Below, in pieces: positions 9,334-19,216 of a stretch of DNA of 64,000 bases. Position 1 is the stretch's first letter, and the number at the start of each line of letters is the position of its first letter. The translations under genes were made by a program, and so were the position numbers. The DNA is from Streptomyces canus (GTDB lineage Bacteria > Actinomycetota > Actinomycetes > Streptomycetales > Streptomycetaceae): positions 366,614 through 430,613 of the forward strand of contig NZ_KQ948657.1 in assembly GCF_001514145.1 (NCBI RefSeq), given 5' to 3'. Under the pieces are notes generated by a model. It worked only from the letters and a program-made list of their open reading frames with translations. It had not been told where the DNA came from and searched no databases.

Positions 9334-11320
9334 GCGCCTCACAGGTGAAGTGCCGGCAGACGTAAGCGGTGGGCTCGCCGTCGACGAGGATCCGGTCGGC
9401 GAGCAGCGGGAGTTCGTCGCTGTCCGGAGTCCCCACCGCGACCACGGCACCGGGGGCGGTCCCCAGAAGTGCCGTACGGTGCAGGGCCCTTGTGGCTTCG
9501 TCGGTCAGCGCGGGCCCCACGATCGCGACCTCCTTCGGCCCGTCGAGGTATGCCTCCGCCACCGCGAGCCCCCAACCGACGAACCGCGGCACCCGGGGCC
9601 CGAGCGCCTTCACCACCCCGAGTGCCTTCTCCGCGGCCTCGCGATGGGGCTCGGCCCCGGTCTGCGCGGCGTAGGACAACAGCGCCCCCGCCGCGGCCGT
9701 CCACCCGGAGGGCACCGCGTTGTCGGTCGGATCCTGCGGCCGCCGAATCAGCCGCTCGGCATCGGCGGCCGTGTCGAACAGCCCGCCCTCGGACCCGGTG
9801 AACCGCGTCAGCACATGGTCGAGCAGGAACCCGGCGAAGTCGAGCCAGACCCCCTCCCCGGTCACCGACGCCAGCGCGAGGAAACCCTCGGCGACATCGG
9901 CGTAGTCCTCCAGCACACCGGCATTGGCCCCGACCTGACCGTCCTTGCTGGTACGGGACAGCCGGGCCTGCTCGTCCAGATGCAGCCGTACGAGAAGATC
10001 GGCGGCCCCCAGAGCGGCCTCGACCAGGTCAGGACGGTCGAAGTAGGCACCGGTCTCGGCGAGCGCGGCGATCGCGAGCCCGTTCCACGCAGCGACGACC
10101 TTGTCGTCCCGGCCCGGCGCGGGGCGCCGAGCCCGTGCGTCGAGGAGCCGCTGCCTGATCGACTCGATCCTCTCGGCTTCGAAAACGGTGTCCTGCTGCG
10201 GAAGTTGCAGCACGGACTGCCCGTGCTCGAACGTGCCCTCCTCGGTGACACCGAAGTACTGTGCGGCGAGGTCGGCGTCCTGCTCGCCGAGCACCTCACG
10301 CAACTGCTCCGGCGTCCACACGTAGTACGCGCCCTCGACGTGCCTGCCCGTCCCGTCGTCACTGTCGGCGTCCAGCGCGGAGGCGAACCCGCCCTCGTTC
10401 GTGCGCAGTTCACGCACCATGAAGTCGGCGGTGTCCAGGGCGACCCGGCGGGCGAGGTCGGAGCCGGTGGACCGCCACAGGTGGGCGTAGACGCGGCACA
10501 GCAGGGCGTTGTCGTACAGCATCTTCTCGAAGTGCGGCACGATCCAGTCGCGGTCGACGGAGTAGCGGGCGAAGCCGCCGCCGAGCTGGTCGTGGATCCC
10601 GCCGCGGGCCATGCGCTCGCAGGTGTCCCGGGCCATCTGGAGGGCGCCCTCGGCGCCGGTGCGGGCGTGGTGCCGCAGCAGGAACTCCAAGACCATCGAC
10701 GGCGGGAACTTCGGCGCCCCGCCGAACCCGCCGCGCTGCGCGTCGTACTCCCTCGTCAGCCCGAGCAGAGCCGCGGCGAGCTGCTCCTCGCCGGGTGCCT
10801 GCGCGTCGCCGTAGGACATCTCCCGCCCGGCGAGATCCCGCACGATCTTCCCGGCGACCTCGGCGACCTCGTCCCGCCGGTCGGTCCAGGCGTGCCGGAC
10901 ACCCTCCAGGACCTGCTGGAAGGAGGGCATGCCCTGGCGGGGGGAGGGCGGGAAGTAGGTACCGAAGTAGAAGGGCTCGGCGTCCGGAGTGAGAAACACG
11001 GTCATGGGCCAGCCGCCCTGCCCGGTGGCGGCCTGCACGGCCTCCATGTAGACGGCGTCCACGTCGGGGCGTTCCTCGCGGTCGACTTTGATGTTGACGA
11101 AGTGCTCGTTGAGGAATTCGGCGGTGGCCCGGTCCTCGAACGATTCGTGGGCCATCACATGACACCAGTGACAACTCGAATATCCGACACTCAGCAGAAC
11201 GGGCTTGTTCGTCTTTCGCGCCTCCTCGAAGGCCTCGGCCGACCAGGGCCACCAGTCGACCGGGTTGTCCGCGTGCTGAAGGAGGTAGGGGGACGTCTCG
11301 TGGGCCAGTCGGTTCGGCAT
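9290..11320 (-). CDS. YyaL/SPATA20-family thioredoxin-domain protein
   Basis: A 676-aa protein of the DUF255 family: an N-terminal thioredoxin-like domain with [21 protein letters not shown], the active-site-like SCHWCHVM and [10 protein letters not shown], then a long (alpha/alpha)6 glycosidase-like domain with [12 protein letters not shown]. Bacterial function is unsettled; thiol redox or N-glycan-epimerase-like roles have been suggested for the folds. I chose ATG 11320 (MPNRLAHE) because AGGA lies about 9 bases upstream; an ATG three codons earlier has no room for a binding site. Its last 44 bp are antisense to the Mut7-C gene. Confidence 0.9.
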   Translation of the reverse strand: MPNRLAHETSPYLLQHADNPVDWWPWSAEAFEEARKTNKPVLLSVGYSSCHWCHVMAHESFEDRATAEFLNEHFVNIKVDREERPDVDAVYMEAVQAATGQGGWPMTVFLTPDAEPFYFGTYFPPSPRQGMPSFQQVLEGVRHAWTDRRDEVAEVAGKIVRDLAGREMSYGDAQAPGEEQLAAALLGLTREYDAQRGGFGGAPKFPPSMVLEFLLRHHARTGAEGALQMARDTCERMARGGIHDQLGGGFARYSVDRDWIVPHFEKMLYDNALLCRVYAHLWRSTGSDLARRVALDTADFMVRELRTNEGGFASALDADSDDGTGRHVEGAYYVWTPEQLREVLGEQDADLAAQYFGVTEEGTFEHGQSVLQLPQQDTVFEAERIESIRQRLLDARARRPAPGRDDKVVAAWNGLAIAALAETGAYFDRPDLVEAALGAADLLVRLHLDEQARLSRTSKDGQVGANAGVLEDYADVAEGFLALASVTGEGVWLDFAGFLLDHVLTRFTGSEGGLFDTAADAERLIRRPQDPTDNAVPSGWTAAAGALLSYAAQTGAEPHREAAEKALGVVKALGPRVPRFVGWGLAVAEAYLDGPKEVAIVGPALTDEATRALHRTALLGTAPGAVVAVGTPDSDELPLLADRILVDGEPTAYVCRHFTCEAPTTDAEALRVALGG

Positions 11321-11470
11321 GGGGTCCATCCTGCCGCAGTACCCCGCGGGTCAGGCGTCAGGCGTGTCCCGACGGCGACGTCGAGCTTCCCGGTGCGGCC
11401 CTCTCGCCCCATTGCCCCGGCCGCAGCACACTTGACCAAGAAACCCGTTGCCACCGGAGGGGGAAGTGAC

Positions 11471-14400
11471 ATGCGGGACAGTCATCGGGCGGAAGCCGAA
11501 CGGCTGTTGGGGCGGGCCGTGGAGGAGGAGGTGCGGCGTTCGGGCGGGCGGGTCGACGGGGCCGTACTGCTCGCGCGGGCCCGAGGTTCGCTGGACGCGA
11601 TGGCGCAGACGGCCGCCGAGGAGTACGAGGCGTACACGCGCGCGCTGGACGAGGCGCAGGCCGGTCAACTCACCTTCCGGCAGCGGTACTCCAAGGAGGG
11701 GGCCGGTACTCCTCTGCTGGTGGCGGTGGTCGCCGCCCTGGCTGCTGCCGTGGCCGACCTGGCGCTCGGCACCGACACGGGCACCGCGCTGGGCGCGGGC
11801 GTGACCGTGGGCGTCGTGGCCGCGGCGGCGACGGTGGTGAAGGTGGCCGGCTCGCATCTGCCGGCCGCGCACCACCGGGCGGGCGCGATCGGCCAGCCCG
11901 GCGGCCCGGAGCAGCTCCGGCTCCAGTGGCTGACGGCCCTGGAGGTACGGGGCATCCGGCCGTTCCTCGACCAGCAGCGGGTGCTGAGCGCGTCGACCGG
12001 CCCGAAGAAGGCGGGCCCGCGACTGCGCGGCACGGACAAGAGCGCGGCGGCCCGCGGCAGGAGCGTGCTGGAGCAGTCGTTCGGGCAACTGCCGGAACCC
12101 ATCAGCGAGTTCGCGGACCGCCGGACGGAGATGGGCCGCATCCGGCAGTGGGTACAGGCCTCGCGCGCGACCACCGAGACCCGGCCCACGGTGGTCGTGC
12201 TGCACGGCCCGCCCGGAAGCGGCCGTACGGCACTCGCCGTGCGGGCGGCGCACGACCTCAAGGACTACTTCCGCGGTGCCTGCGTAGTGGACCTGCGCGG
12301 CGACAACCCGGAGGAGTCCCCGCTCTCCACCCGGGACGCTCTGCTGCATCTGCTCAACCGGCTCGGCGCCCCGCGCGAGCAGCTGCTGTTCCGTGAGCGT
12401 TCCTCGCCCGACCAGCAGGTCAAGCGGCTGAGCGAGCTCTACCACCAGCATCTGACCGGCCTGCCGGTGACGATCGTGCTGGACGACGCCTCGGACCCCG
12501 AGCAGGTCCGCACCCTCGTCCCCGAGCGTTCCGACAGCCTGGTCCTGGTCACCGCGCGTGAGCCGCTCCACCTGCCGTCGGACCTAGCCGCCCAGGTGCA
12601 CGAACTCCCGGTCCACTCCCTGGACGCGGCGGGCGCCGAGGAGCTTCTGGACGCGGCCGCGCAGTCCGCCACCGGTCCCTATGACGCGCAGTCAGCCGAC
12701 CGGATCAGGGAGTTGTGCGGCGGTCTGCCCCTGGCCCTGCGCATAGCGGGCTCGTCCCTCGGTCCCCGCTCCCCGCGCCAACTGGCCACCGATCTCGGCG
12801 CGTACGGCCCGGTCGAGCCCGTCGAACGCGTCCTGTGGCTCCGTTACACCGACCAGTCGGAGCAGGCCCGTCGGCTGCTGCGCCGTCTCGCACTGGCCGG
12901 CCGGTCCTCGCTCGGCGCCGCCGCGGCCGCCGCGCTGCTGGCCACCGACGAGACGGAGGCGACCCGGCACCTGGTGGCGCTGGCCCGCGCGGGCCTGATC
13001 GACCACGTCCGCGGCAGCCGTTACCGCGTCCACGACGTGGTCCGCGCCTTCGCCCAGGCCAGACTGCTGGACGAGGAGGAGCCGGCCGAGCGCACGGCCG
13101 CGCAGGAACGCCTCATCGTCAACTACGCCGACCTCGCCGACTCCGTGCTGCGCCTGGTCGACGGCAACATGTCGACCCGCTCGGACCGCTTCAGCCCGCA
13201 CGGCTTCACCTCCCTCGACGAGGCGCTGCGCTGGCTGGACGACGAGTCGAGTTTCATCACGGCGGCGCTCAGGCACGCGGAGGGCGTCAACCAGGGAGCG
13301 GTTCTCAACCTCCTGGGCGCGTTGTGCGACTACTGCCTGCTGCGCGGTGACCTCTACCGCCTGGGTGAGATCAGCGAGTTGGCACAGGCGGTGGACCAGG
13401 GGCTGCTGGTTCGCTCGGTGCAGTGGCGCACCGGTATCGCCGCCCGCCAGCTGGGCGAGCTGGACAAGGCGCGTACGACACTGACCTCGGTGGTCGACCT
13501 CTACATGGAGGCCCACCACGACGCGGGGGCCGCGCGCGCCCTGTGTTCCCTGGGCATCACCCTTCACCACCAGGGCCATCTGACCGAGGCAGCGGCGAAG
13601 CTCGAGGAGGCGCTGGCCCTCCAGTCAACTTCCGAACTGGCCACGGACCGCGCCTGGACGATGCACGCCCTGGCGGCGGTCGAACGCGACCGCGGCCGGG
13701 TCGCGCAGGCACAGGACCTGCTGACCCGTTCGCTGGTCCTGCACCGCGCGGGCGAGTCCGTCCACGGTGAGGCCTGGGCCCACTTCCAGCTCGGCCAGCT
13801 GGCCCTGCGCATGGGCGACGTACCGCGTGCGGAGACGGAGCTGAGAACAGCCCTCGACCTGTACGGCCGCACCCGCGACGCCCGGGGCGCGGCGTGGGCG
13901 CTGACCCAGCTGGCGCGTGCCCGCCTGGTGGCCGGGGACCCGTCGGCGGCGGTGGACGGCCTGCGCCAGGCGGCGTCCCGCCACCGCGACAACGAGGACG
14001 CGCGCGGCGAGGCGTGGACGGTGTACTACCTGGGTCAGGCGTTGGAGGAGACGGGCAACCTGGATCTCGCGGTCCGTGAGCTGGAACGCTCGCGGACGAT
14101 GTTCTCCCGTATGCGGGACGTCTACGGCCTGGCCTGTGCCCGCCACCACTCGGCCCGTGTCACCCGCGACCAGCGCGCCGCGCAGACGGGTTCGCTGCGC
14201 AACTCGGGTTTCGCCCGCCAGCTCCTGGTCGACGCGCGCGCCGACTTCCAGCGCATCGGCGTCGCGCACGGCGAGGCGTGGACCTGCCTCGAACTGGCGG
14301 TGGTGGACGCGGGCAACGGCCGTACCCCCCAGGCCCTCGCGCTGTGCGACGAGGCGGTGGCGCTGTTCGCCTCCTACGGCGATCAGCGGGGCGAGGACTG

Positions 14401-14674
14401 GGCCCGCTTCCTGCGCTGCACCCTGCTGCCGTACGCGGCACCGGGCGGCGTGGAGATCGGCGCGGCGGTCGCCCAGGAGGAACTGGCGGAACTGGGCCGC
14501 CGGGAGCACGGGGCACGGGACCAGAAGCTGGACGATTACGTGGGGGCGTACGGACTGCTGCTGGAGCGGGGCGTGAACCTGGACACCGGGTGGCAGGCAT
14601 GGCGACTGGGGATGGTGCCGAACCGGCACGCGCGGGAGGTCATGGGCGTGTCGGTGGCTCCGGCGCGGGGCTGA
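11471..14674 (+). CDS. STAND-family NTPase with TPR array
   Basis: A 1067-aa multidomain protein: a helical N-terminus, two hydrophobic segments at about 80-98 and 105-127, an NB-ARC/STAND ATPase core from about 215 to 480 with P-loop GPPGSGRT (246-253) and Walker B IVLDDASD, a winged-helix-like segment, then tetratricopeptide repeats from about 640 to the end (for example HGEAWAHFQLGQLALRMGDVPRAETELRTAL). STAND proteins are switches that oligomerise on ligand binding; actinomycete members are regulators or conflict sensors. The P-loop lysine is replaced by Arg252. ATG 11471 follows GGAGGGGGAA. No effector domain is recognised at the N-terminus. Confidence 0.85.
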   Translation: MRDSHRAEAERLLGRAVEEEVRRSGGRVDGAVLLARARGSLDAMAQTAAEEYEAYTRALDEAQAGQLTFRQRYSKEGAGTPLLVAVVAALAAAVADLALGTDTGTALGAGVTVGVVAAAATVVKVAGSHLPAAHHRAGAIGQPGGPEQLRLQWLTALEVRGIRPFLDQQRVLSASTGPKKAGPRLRGTDKSAAARGRSVLEQSFGQLPEPISEFADRRTEMGRIRQWVQASRATTETRPTVVVLHGPPGSGRTALAVRAAHDLKDYFRGACVVDLRGDNPEESPLSTRDALLHLLNRLGAPREQLLFRERSSPDQQVKRLSELYHQHLTGLPVTIVLDDASDPEQVRTLVPERSDSLVLVTAREPLHLPSDLAAQVHELPVHSLDAAGAEELLDAAAQSATGPYDAQSADRIRELCGGLPLALRIAGSSLGPRSPRQLATDLGAYGPVEPVERVLWLRYTDQSEQARRLLRRLALAGRSSLGAAAAAALLATDETEATRHLVALARAGLIDHVRGSRYRVHDVVRAFAQARLLDEEEPAERTAAQERLIVNYADLADSVLRLVDGNMSTRSDRFSPHGFTSLDEALRWLDDESSFITAALRHAEGVNQGAVLNLLGALCDYCLLRGDLYRLGEISELAQAVDQGLLVRSVQWRTGIAARQLGELDKARTTLTSVVDLYMEAHHDAGAARALCSLGITLHHQGHLTEAAAKLEEALALQSTSELATDRAWTMHALAAVERDRGRVAQAQDLLTRSLVLHRAGESVHGEAWAHFQLGQLALRMGDVPRAETELRTALDLYGRTRDARGAAWALTQLARARLVAGDPSAAVDGLRQAASRHRDNEDARGEAWTVYYLGQALEETGNLDLAVRELERSRTMFSRMRDVYGLACARHHSARVTRDQRAAQTGSLRNSGFARQLLVDARADFQRIGVAHGEAWTCLELAVVDAGNGRTPQALALCDEAVALFASYGDQRGEDWARFLRCTLLPYAAPGGVEIGAAVAQEELAELGRREHGARDQKLDDYVGAYGLLLERGVNLDTGWQAWRLGMVPNRHAREVMGVSVAPARG

Positions 14675-14828
14675 GGCGCGCGGTGTCCGCCCGGCGGGCC
14701 TGTGCCTGTGCCTGTGCGAGGCGTGTACGCCCCTCGGCGTGGACGGGGCCCTCGGCTGCTGTCGCCGGCCGAGCACGGCCGTTGACGGGAGGGGCCTCGG
14801 GTGCCCGCTCCCGTCGCCGCCGCGTGGC

Positions 14829-15080
14829 TCAGCCCTTGGCCGGCGAGGTCTTGCCGGAGGGACTGTCCGCGGTCTCCTCGCCGGAGGCCTCCCCATCCGG
14901 GGACTCCTTGAAGTCGACCTTGTTCATGTGCTTGCTCATGGACTTCATCAGGGCCCACACCGCCAGGGCCATCGCCGCGAAGACGATGAAGCCGAGGACT
15001 CCGGGGGTGACCTTGTCCTCGTCGACCTCCTTGGCGAGGGTCGCGAGGTGCGTCATTGCCAGGCTTGCGCTTGCGCTCAT
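14829..15080 (-). CDS. Small single-span membrane protein downstream of mca
   Basis: An 83-aa protein with one clear transmembrane helix (GVLGFIVFAAMALAVWALM) and a charged, Ser/Glu/Pro-rich C-terminal tail. ATG 15080 starts one base after the mca stop, so it is surely co-translated with mca. No named family recognised; the coupling suggests a membrane-side role linked to mycothiol detoxification, which is inference only. Confidence 0.75.
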   Translation of the reverse strand: MSASASLAMTHLATLAKEVDEDKVTPGVLGFIVFAAMALAVWALMKSMSKHMNKVDFKESPDGEASGEETADSPSGKTSPAKG

Positions 15081-15081
15081 G

Positions 15082-15963
15082 TCAGGCATTGTCGCGGATG
15101 CCCGCAAAGAGGTCGTCCTCGGGGAGGGAGGTATCGACGAGGGACTTCGCGAGCTCGTACTCCTCCGTCGGCCAGACCTCCTTCTGGAGATCGAGCGGGA
15201 CCTTGAACCAGCCGCCGTCGGGGTCGATCTGCGTGGCGTGCGCGATCAGGGCCTTGTCGCGGATCTCGTAGAACTCCGCGCACGGAATGTGCGTGGTCAG
15301 GGTGCGGTCGCGCATCGGCGACTCGTCCCAGCGCTTGAGCCAGTCCCCGTACGGCGACTCCATGCCGCGCTCGATGAGCGCGTGGTGCAGCGCCTCGGTG
15401 CGGGGGCGGTTGAAGCCCTGGTTGTAGTAGAGCTTGAGCGGCTGGTAGGCCGGGCCGAACTCGGACTCGGGGAACTTCTCGGTGTCCGCCGCGCCCTCGA
15501 ACGCCACCATCGAGATCTTGTGGGTCATGATGTGGTCGGGGTGCGGGTAGCCGCCGTTCTCGTCGTAGGTGGTGATCACCTGGGGACGGAAGGTGCGGAT
15601 CTGCTTCACCAGCTCGCCGGCCGCCTTGTCGACGTCCTCCAGGGCGAAGCAGCCGTCGGGCAGCGGCGGCAGCGGGTCGCCCTCGGGCAGGCCGGAGTCG
15701 ACGAAGCCGAGCCATTCCTGTCCCACGCCGAGGATCTCGCGGGCCTCGTCCATCTCCTTCTTGCGTACCTCGTGGATGTGCTCCTCGATGTACTTGTCGC
15801 CCTGAAGCTTCGGGTTGAGGATGGAGCCGCGCTCCCCGCCCGTGCAGGTCACGACCAGCACGTCCACCCCCTCGGACACGTACTTCGCCATGGTGGCCGC
15901 GCCCTTGCTCGACTCGTCGTCGGGGTGGGCGTGCACGGCCATCAGTCGCAGCTGGTCAGTCAA
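15082..15963 (-). CDS. mca: Mycothiol S-conjugate amidase
   Basis: Cleaves mycothiol S-conjugates of electrophiles and antibiotics to a mercapturic acid, which is exported, and GlcN-inositol, which is recycled: the actinomycete equivalent of glutathione detoxification. The 293-aa protein has the LmbE/PIG-L zinc motif HAHPDDE (11-17) and the third ligand in YPHPDH (139-144), with TCTGGERGSILNP typical of Mca rather than MshB. The start is TTG 15963, preceded at 7 bases by GAGGA; no ATG lies suitably placed. First gene of a two-gene operon. Confidence 0.95.
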   Translation of the reverse strand: MTDQLRLMAVHAHPDDESSKGAATMAKYVSEGVDVLVVTCTGGERGSILNPKLQGDKYIEEHIHEVRKKEMDEAREILGVGQEWLGFVDSGLPEGDPLPPLPDGCFALEDVDKAAGELVKQIRTFRPQVITTYDENGGYPHPDHIMTHKISMVAFEGAADTEKFPESEFGPAYQPLKLYYNQGFNRPRTEALHHALIERGMESPYGDWLKRWDESPMRDRTLTTHIPCAEFYEIRDKALIAHATQIDPDGGWFKVPLDLQKEVWPTEEYELAKSLVDTSLPEDDLFAGIRDNA

Positions 15964-16078
15964 GACTCAATCCTCAGTAAGTCGGCGCCCCGGTGTCTTC
16001 GGGTGCGAACGGCGGCTTCTATAGTGACCGAATCGGGGGGCGATTAATTCCACGGCCTTGGTTTACCGGGAGACGATC

Positions 16079-16477
16079 ATGAGCACGGCGAGCACTCAGC
16101 TGCCCGAGGGACGCTACGGCCGCTCCTCGGACGAGCGTGCCGACCACAAGCTCCGCATCGCCGGTGCCGTCCTCGGCGCCCTCCTGCTCGCGCTGATCGG
16201 CTACTTCGCCTACCACTACGTCGTGCAGAACAAGATCAGCGCAGAGGTGATCACGTTCGACTCGGAGAAGTCCGCGGTGCAGGTGCATCTGGAGGTCCGC
16301 AAGGACTCCGGCGCCTCGGGCTACTGCACGATCCGCTCCCAGGCGGCGGACGGCTCCGAGGTGGGCCGGGCCGACTTCCGCTTCGGCGGTGACGCCACCC
16401 GCATCGACAAGGTCGTCACGCTCCGTACGACGGCCCCGGGCACCACGGCCGAGCTGCTGGGCTGTCACGCCGACTGA
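16079..16477 (+). CDS. DUF4307 membrane protein
   Basis: A 132-aa protein with a short basic N-terminus, one transmembrane helix (AGAVLGALLLALIGYFAYHYVV) and an extracellular beta-rich domain (AVQVHLEVRKDSGASGYCTIRSQAADGSEVG), matching the actinobacterial DUF4307 family. ATG 16079 has GGGAGA about 6 bases upstream. Divergent from mca across a 115-bp gap, a neighbourhood I recall as conserved in streptomycetes. Function unknown. Confidence 0.85.
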   Translation: MSTASTQLPEGRYGRSSDERADHKLRIAGAVLGALLLALIGYFAYHYVVQNKISAEVITFDSEKSAVQVHLEVRKDSGASGYCTIRSQAADGSEVGRADFRFGGDATRIDKVVTLRTTAPGTTAELLGCHAD

Positions 16478-16645
16478 CGTCACCCCCGATGCATCACCAC
16501 TGACCTGCGCTGACGTATTTCTGATGGCTTATGTCCTCCCCCTTCGGCCACTGAATTGTTAGGCTCGTGGTTTCGCCCATCCGTGAAGGCACATTCTTCT
16601 GGGTAGGGCGATGCTTTGTATTCCCAGTACCTACGAGGAGCACCT

Positions 16646-17146
16646 GTGACCCAGACCAGCGAAGACGTCACCTGGCTGACCCAGGAGGCGTACACCAAGC
16701 TCAAGGAAGAGCTGGCGTACCTGTCTGGTCCCGCGCGCGAGGAAGTCACCGCGAAGATCGCGGCCGCGCGCGAGGAGGGGGACCTGCGCGAGAACGGCGG
16801 GTACCACGCGGCCAAGGAAGAGCAGGGCAAGCAGGAGCTCCGCATCCGCCAGCTGACCCAGCTCCTGGAGAAGGCCAAGGTCGGTGAGGCTCCGGCGTCC
16901 GCGGACGGTACGGTGGCGCCCGGCATGGTCGTGACGATCGCCTTCGACGGTGACGAGGACGACACCATGACCTTCCTGCTCGCCTCGCGCGAGTACGCGA
17001 GCGCGGACGTCGAGACGTACTCGCCGCAGTCCCCGCTGGGTTCCGGCGTGATCGGCCACAAGGTCGGTGAGGACGCGGAGTACGAACTGCCGAACGGCAA
17101 GAAGGCCTCCGTGACCATCCTCAAGGCCGAGCCCTACAACGGCTGA
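16646..17146 (+). CDS. greA: Transcription elongation factor GreA
   Basis: Rescues backtracked RNA polymerase by stimulating cleavage of the 3' RNA end in the secondary channel. The 166-aa length is standard. The N-terminal coiled coil carries the tip motif EEGDLRENGGYHAAKEEQG with the two catalytic acidic residues (Asp and Glu of DLRE), and the C-terminal FKBP-like domain contains SPLGSGVIGHKVGE. GTG 16646 follows GAGGAGCACC; an in-frame ATG at 16616 would add ten atypical residues. Terminated by the hairpin at 17175. Confidence 0.96.
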   Translation: MTQTSEDVTWLTQEAYTKLKEELAYLSGPAREEVTAKIAAAREEGDLRENGGYHAAKEEQGKQELRIRQLTQLLEKAKVGEAPASADGTVAPGMVVTIAFDGDEDDTMTFLLASREYASADVETYSPQSPLGSGVIGHKVGEDAEYELPNGKKASVTILKAEPYNG

Positions 17147-17174
17147 TCCGGCCGGCCGTCTGTCCTTGTGACGG

Positions 17175-17203
17175 GCCCCCGGCGCCCTCGCGGCGCCGGG
17201 GGC
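17175..17203. terminator. Bidirectional terminator greA / ABC permease
   Basis: A perfect 12-bp stem, GCCCCCGGCGCC (17175-17186) with GGCGCCGGGGGC (17192-17203), loop CTCGC, in the 61-bp gap between convergent genes. Confidence 0.88.
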
Positions 17204-17207
17204 TCTG

Positions 17208-18053
17208 TCATGCGGTGGCCGAGCGGTACTTGCGGACCGCCAGGGTCCTGAATATGACGATGATCAGGACCGAGTAGATCAGCGAGGCCCAGACCGGGTG
17301 CTGCATGGGCCAGGCCTCGGAGGGGGACACACCAGGGTTGCCGAACAGCTTGCGGCAGGCCTGGACCGTGGCACTGAACGGGTTCCAGTCGGCGACGTGC
17401 TGCAGCCACGGGGTCATGCGGCTGGAGTCCACGAACGCGTTCGAGATGAACGTCACCGGGAAGAGCCAGATCAGCCCACCCGAGGTGGCCGCCTCAGGCG
17501 TGCGCACGGACAGGCCGATCAGGGCGCCGACCCAGGTGAACGCGTACCCGAGCAGGAGCAGCAGACCGAAGGCGCCGAGTACCTCGCCGATGCTGGTGTG
17601 GGTGCGCCAGCCGACCAGCAGGGCGACCATGGCCAGCACGAACAGGGTCAGCGCCGTCTGCACCAGGTCGGCGAGCGTCCGTCCGGTGAGCACGGCGCCG
17701 CGGGCCATGGGCAGTGAGCGGAAGCGGTCGATGAGCCCCTTGTGCATGTCGTCGGCGATCCCGGCGCCGGCGCCCGCGGTGGCGAAGGTGACGGTCTGCG
17801 CGAAGATGCCGGCCATCAGGAACTCGCGGTAGACCAAGGAGTCCGTGGTGCCGCCGATGTTCATGGAGCCGCCGAAGACGTAGCTGAACAGCACCACGAA
17901 CATGATCGGCTGGATGAGGCCGAAGATGACCATCTCGGGGATCCTGGACATCCGGATCAGGTTGCGCTTGGCGATGACCAGCGAGTCGCGGACGGACTGG
18001 CTGAGGGGATTGCCGCGATCCGCGAGCCGGGCGGTGTCGGTGACGGCGCTCAC
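17208..18053 (-). CDS. ABC-2 type exporter permease (DrrB-like)
   Basis: A 281-aa permease with about six transmembrane helices and the DrrB-family region NLIRMSRIPEMVIFGLIQPIMFVVLF followed by YREFLMAGIFAQT, and the conserved MHKGLIDRFRSLPMAR loop. It pairs with the ATPase encoded just upstream; the GTG start overlaps that stop as GTGA. Such two-gene exporters move hydrophobic drugs or lipids out of the cell. No biosynthetic cluster is adjacent, so the substrate is unknown. Confidence 0.92.
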   Translation of the reverse strand: MSAVTDTARLADRGNPLSQSVRDSLVIAKRNLIRMSRIPEMVIFGLIQPIMFVVLFSYVFGGSMNIGGTTDSLVYREFLMAGIFAQTVTFATAGAGAGIADDMHKGLIDRFRSLPMARGAVLTGRTLADLVQTALTLFVLAMVALLVGWRTHTSIGEVLGAFGLLLLLGYAFTWVGALIGLSVRTPEAATSGGLIWLFPVTFISNAFVDSSRMTPWLQHVADWNPFSATVQACRKLFGNPGVSPSEAWPMQHPVWASLIYSVLIIVIFRTLAVRKYRSATA

Positions 18054-19030
18054 TTGGCGTCCTCCTTCTTGTCGTTGCCCTCGTCCTTCGCCTCGGCCGC
18101 GTGTCCCGTCAGTGACAGGAAGACGTCGTCGAGGGTGGGGCGGCGCAGGCCGATGTCGTCTATCTCGATGCCGCGGGTGTCGAGTTCGCGGATGACCTCG
18201 GCGAGCAGCTTGGCGCCGCCGGTGACGGGCACGGTGAGCTTGCGCATGTGGTCCTCGACCGTGGTGTCGCCCTTGCCGAAGCCGCGCAGGACCTCCGAGG
18301 CGGCCTGGATGTGCTCGCGTTCGTGCACGACGACCTCGACGCGCTCGCCGCCGGTGCGGGCCTTGAGCTGGTCGGAGGTGCCGGTGGCGATGACGTGGCC
18401 GTGGTCGACGACGGCGATGTCGTGGGCGAGGTGGTCGGCCTCCTCGAGGTACTGGGTGGTCAGCAGCAGCGTGGTGCCCGCGGAGACCAGCTGTTTGATG
18501 ACCTCCCACAGCAGTTGGCGGTTGCGTGGGTCGAGGCCGGTCGTCGGTTCGTCCATGAACATCACGGGCGGTGAGACCACCAGGGCGGCCGCGAGGTCGA
18601 GGCGGCGGCGCATGCCGCCGGAGTAGGTCTTGGTGGGGCGGTCGGCCGCGTCGGCGAGGTCGAACTGCTCCAGCAGCTCGGTCGCGCGGACCTTCGCCTG
18701 CTTCGCCTTCATCTGGTAGAGCTGGCCGACCATCTGCAGGTTCTCGCGGCCGGTGAGGTATTCGTCGACAGCCGCGAACTGGCCGGAGAGGCCGATGGAG
18801 CGGCGCACGGCGTCGGGGTGCTTGAGGACGTCGACGCCCGCGACGACCGCCGAGCCGCTGTCCGGCTTCAGGAGGGTCGTCAGGCAGCGGACGGCTGTCG
18901 TCTTGCCCGCGCCGTTCGGTCCGAGGAGGCCCAGGACGGTGCCCTCCGGGACATCGAGGTCGACGCCGTCCAGAGCCCTTACGTCGCCGAAGGTCTTGAC
19001 CAGGCCTTCGGCATAGATGGCGCCTGGCAT
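18050..19030 (-). CDS. ABC exporter ATP-binding protein (DrrA-like)
   Basis: A 326-aa ATPase of the daunorubicin-resistance type: Walker A GPNGAGKTTAVRCLTT, the DrrA-typical SIGLSGQFAAVDEYLTGRENL, signature YSGGMRRRLDLAAALV, Walker B VMFMDEPTTGLDP and the C-terminal VEVVVHER/RPTLDDVFLSLTG region. ATG 19030 is chosen because GGAG lies 8 bases upstream; a GTG four codons earlier is possible. First gene of the two-gene exporter operon. Confidence 0.93.
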   Translation of the reverse strand: MPGAIYAEGLVKTFGDVRALDGVDLDVPEGTVLGLLGPNGAGKTTAVRCLTTLLKPDSGSAVVAGVDVLKHPDAVRRSIGLSGQFAAVDEYLTGRENLQMVGQLYQMKAKQAKVRATELLEQFDLADAADRPTKTYSGGMRRRLDLAAALVVSPPVMFMDEPTTGLDPRNRQLLWEVIKQLVSAGTTLLLTTQYLEEADHLAHDIAVVDHGHVIATGTSDQLKARTGGERVEVVVHEREHIQAASEVLRGFGKGDTTVEDHMRKLTVPVTGGAKLLAEVIRELDTRGIEIDDIGLRRPTLDDVFLSLTGHAAEAKDEGNDKKEDAK

Positions 19031-19216
19031 ATGTGTCTCCACGTCGTCGGGGATTCTTGGGAAAGCCTAGGTTTGTGCGTTTTCCTTCGCCCGTTGTTTT
19101 TTCTTCTGCGGGCGGGCGTGAGCGGCGTCACGAGACACACCATAACGCGATGTATCGCGTCCCTCAATGGACTTACTCGAAAGAGTGACTTCTGCGTCCT
19201 GAAGGGGGCCCTGACC

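Noticed and set aside
17208..19030. DrrAB-like exporter considered as part of an antibiotic cluster
   Set aside because: Neighbours are housekeeping genes (greA, ilvA); such exporters are common outside clusters.
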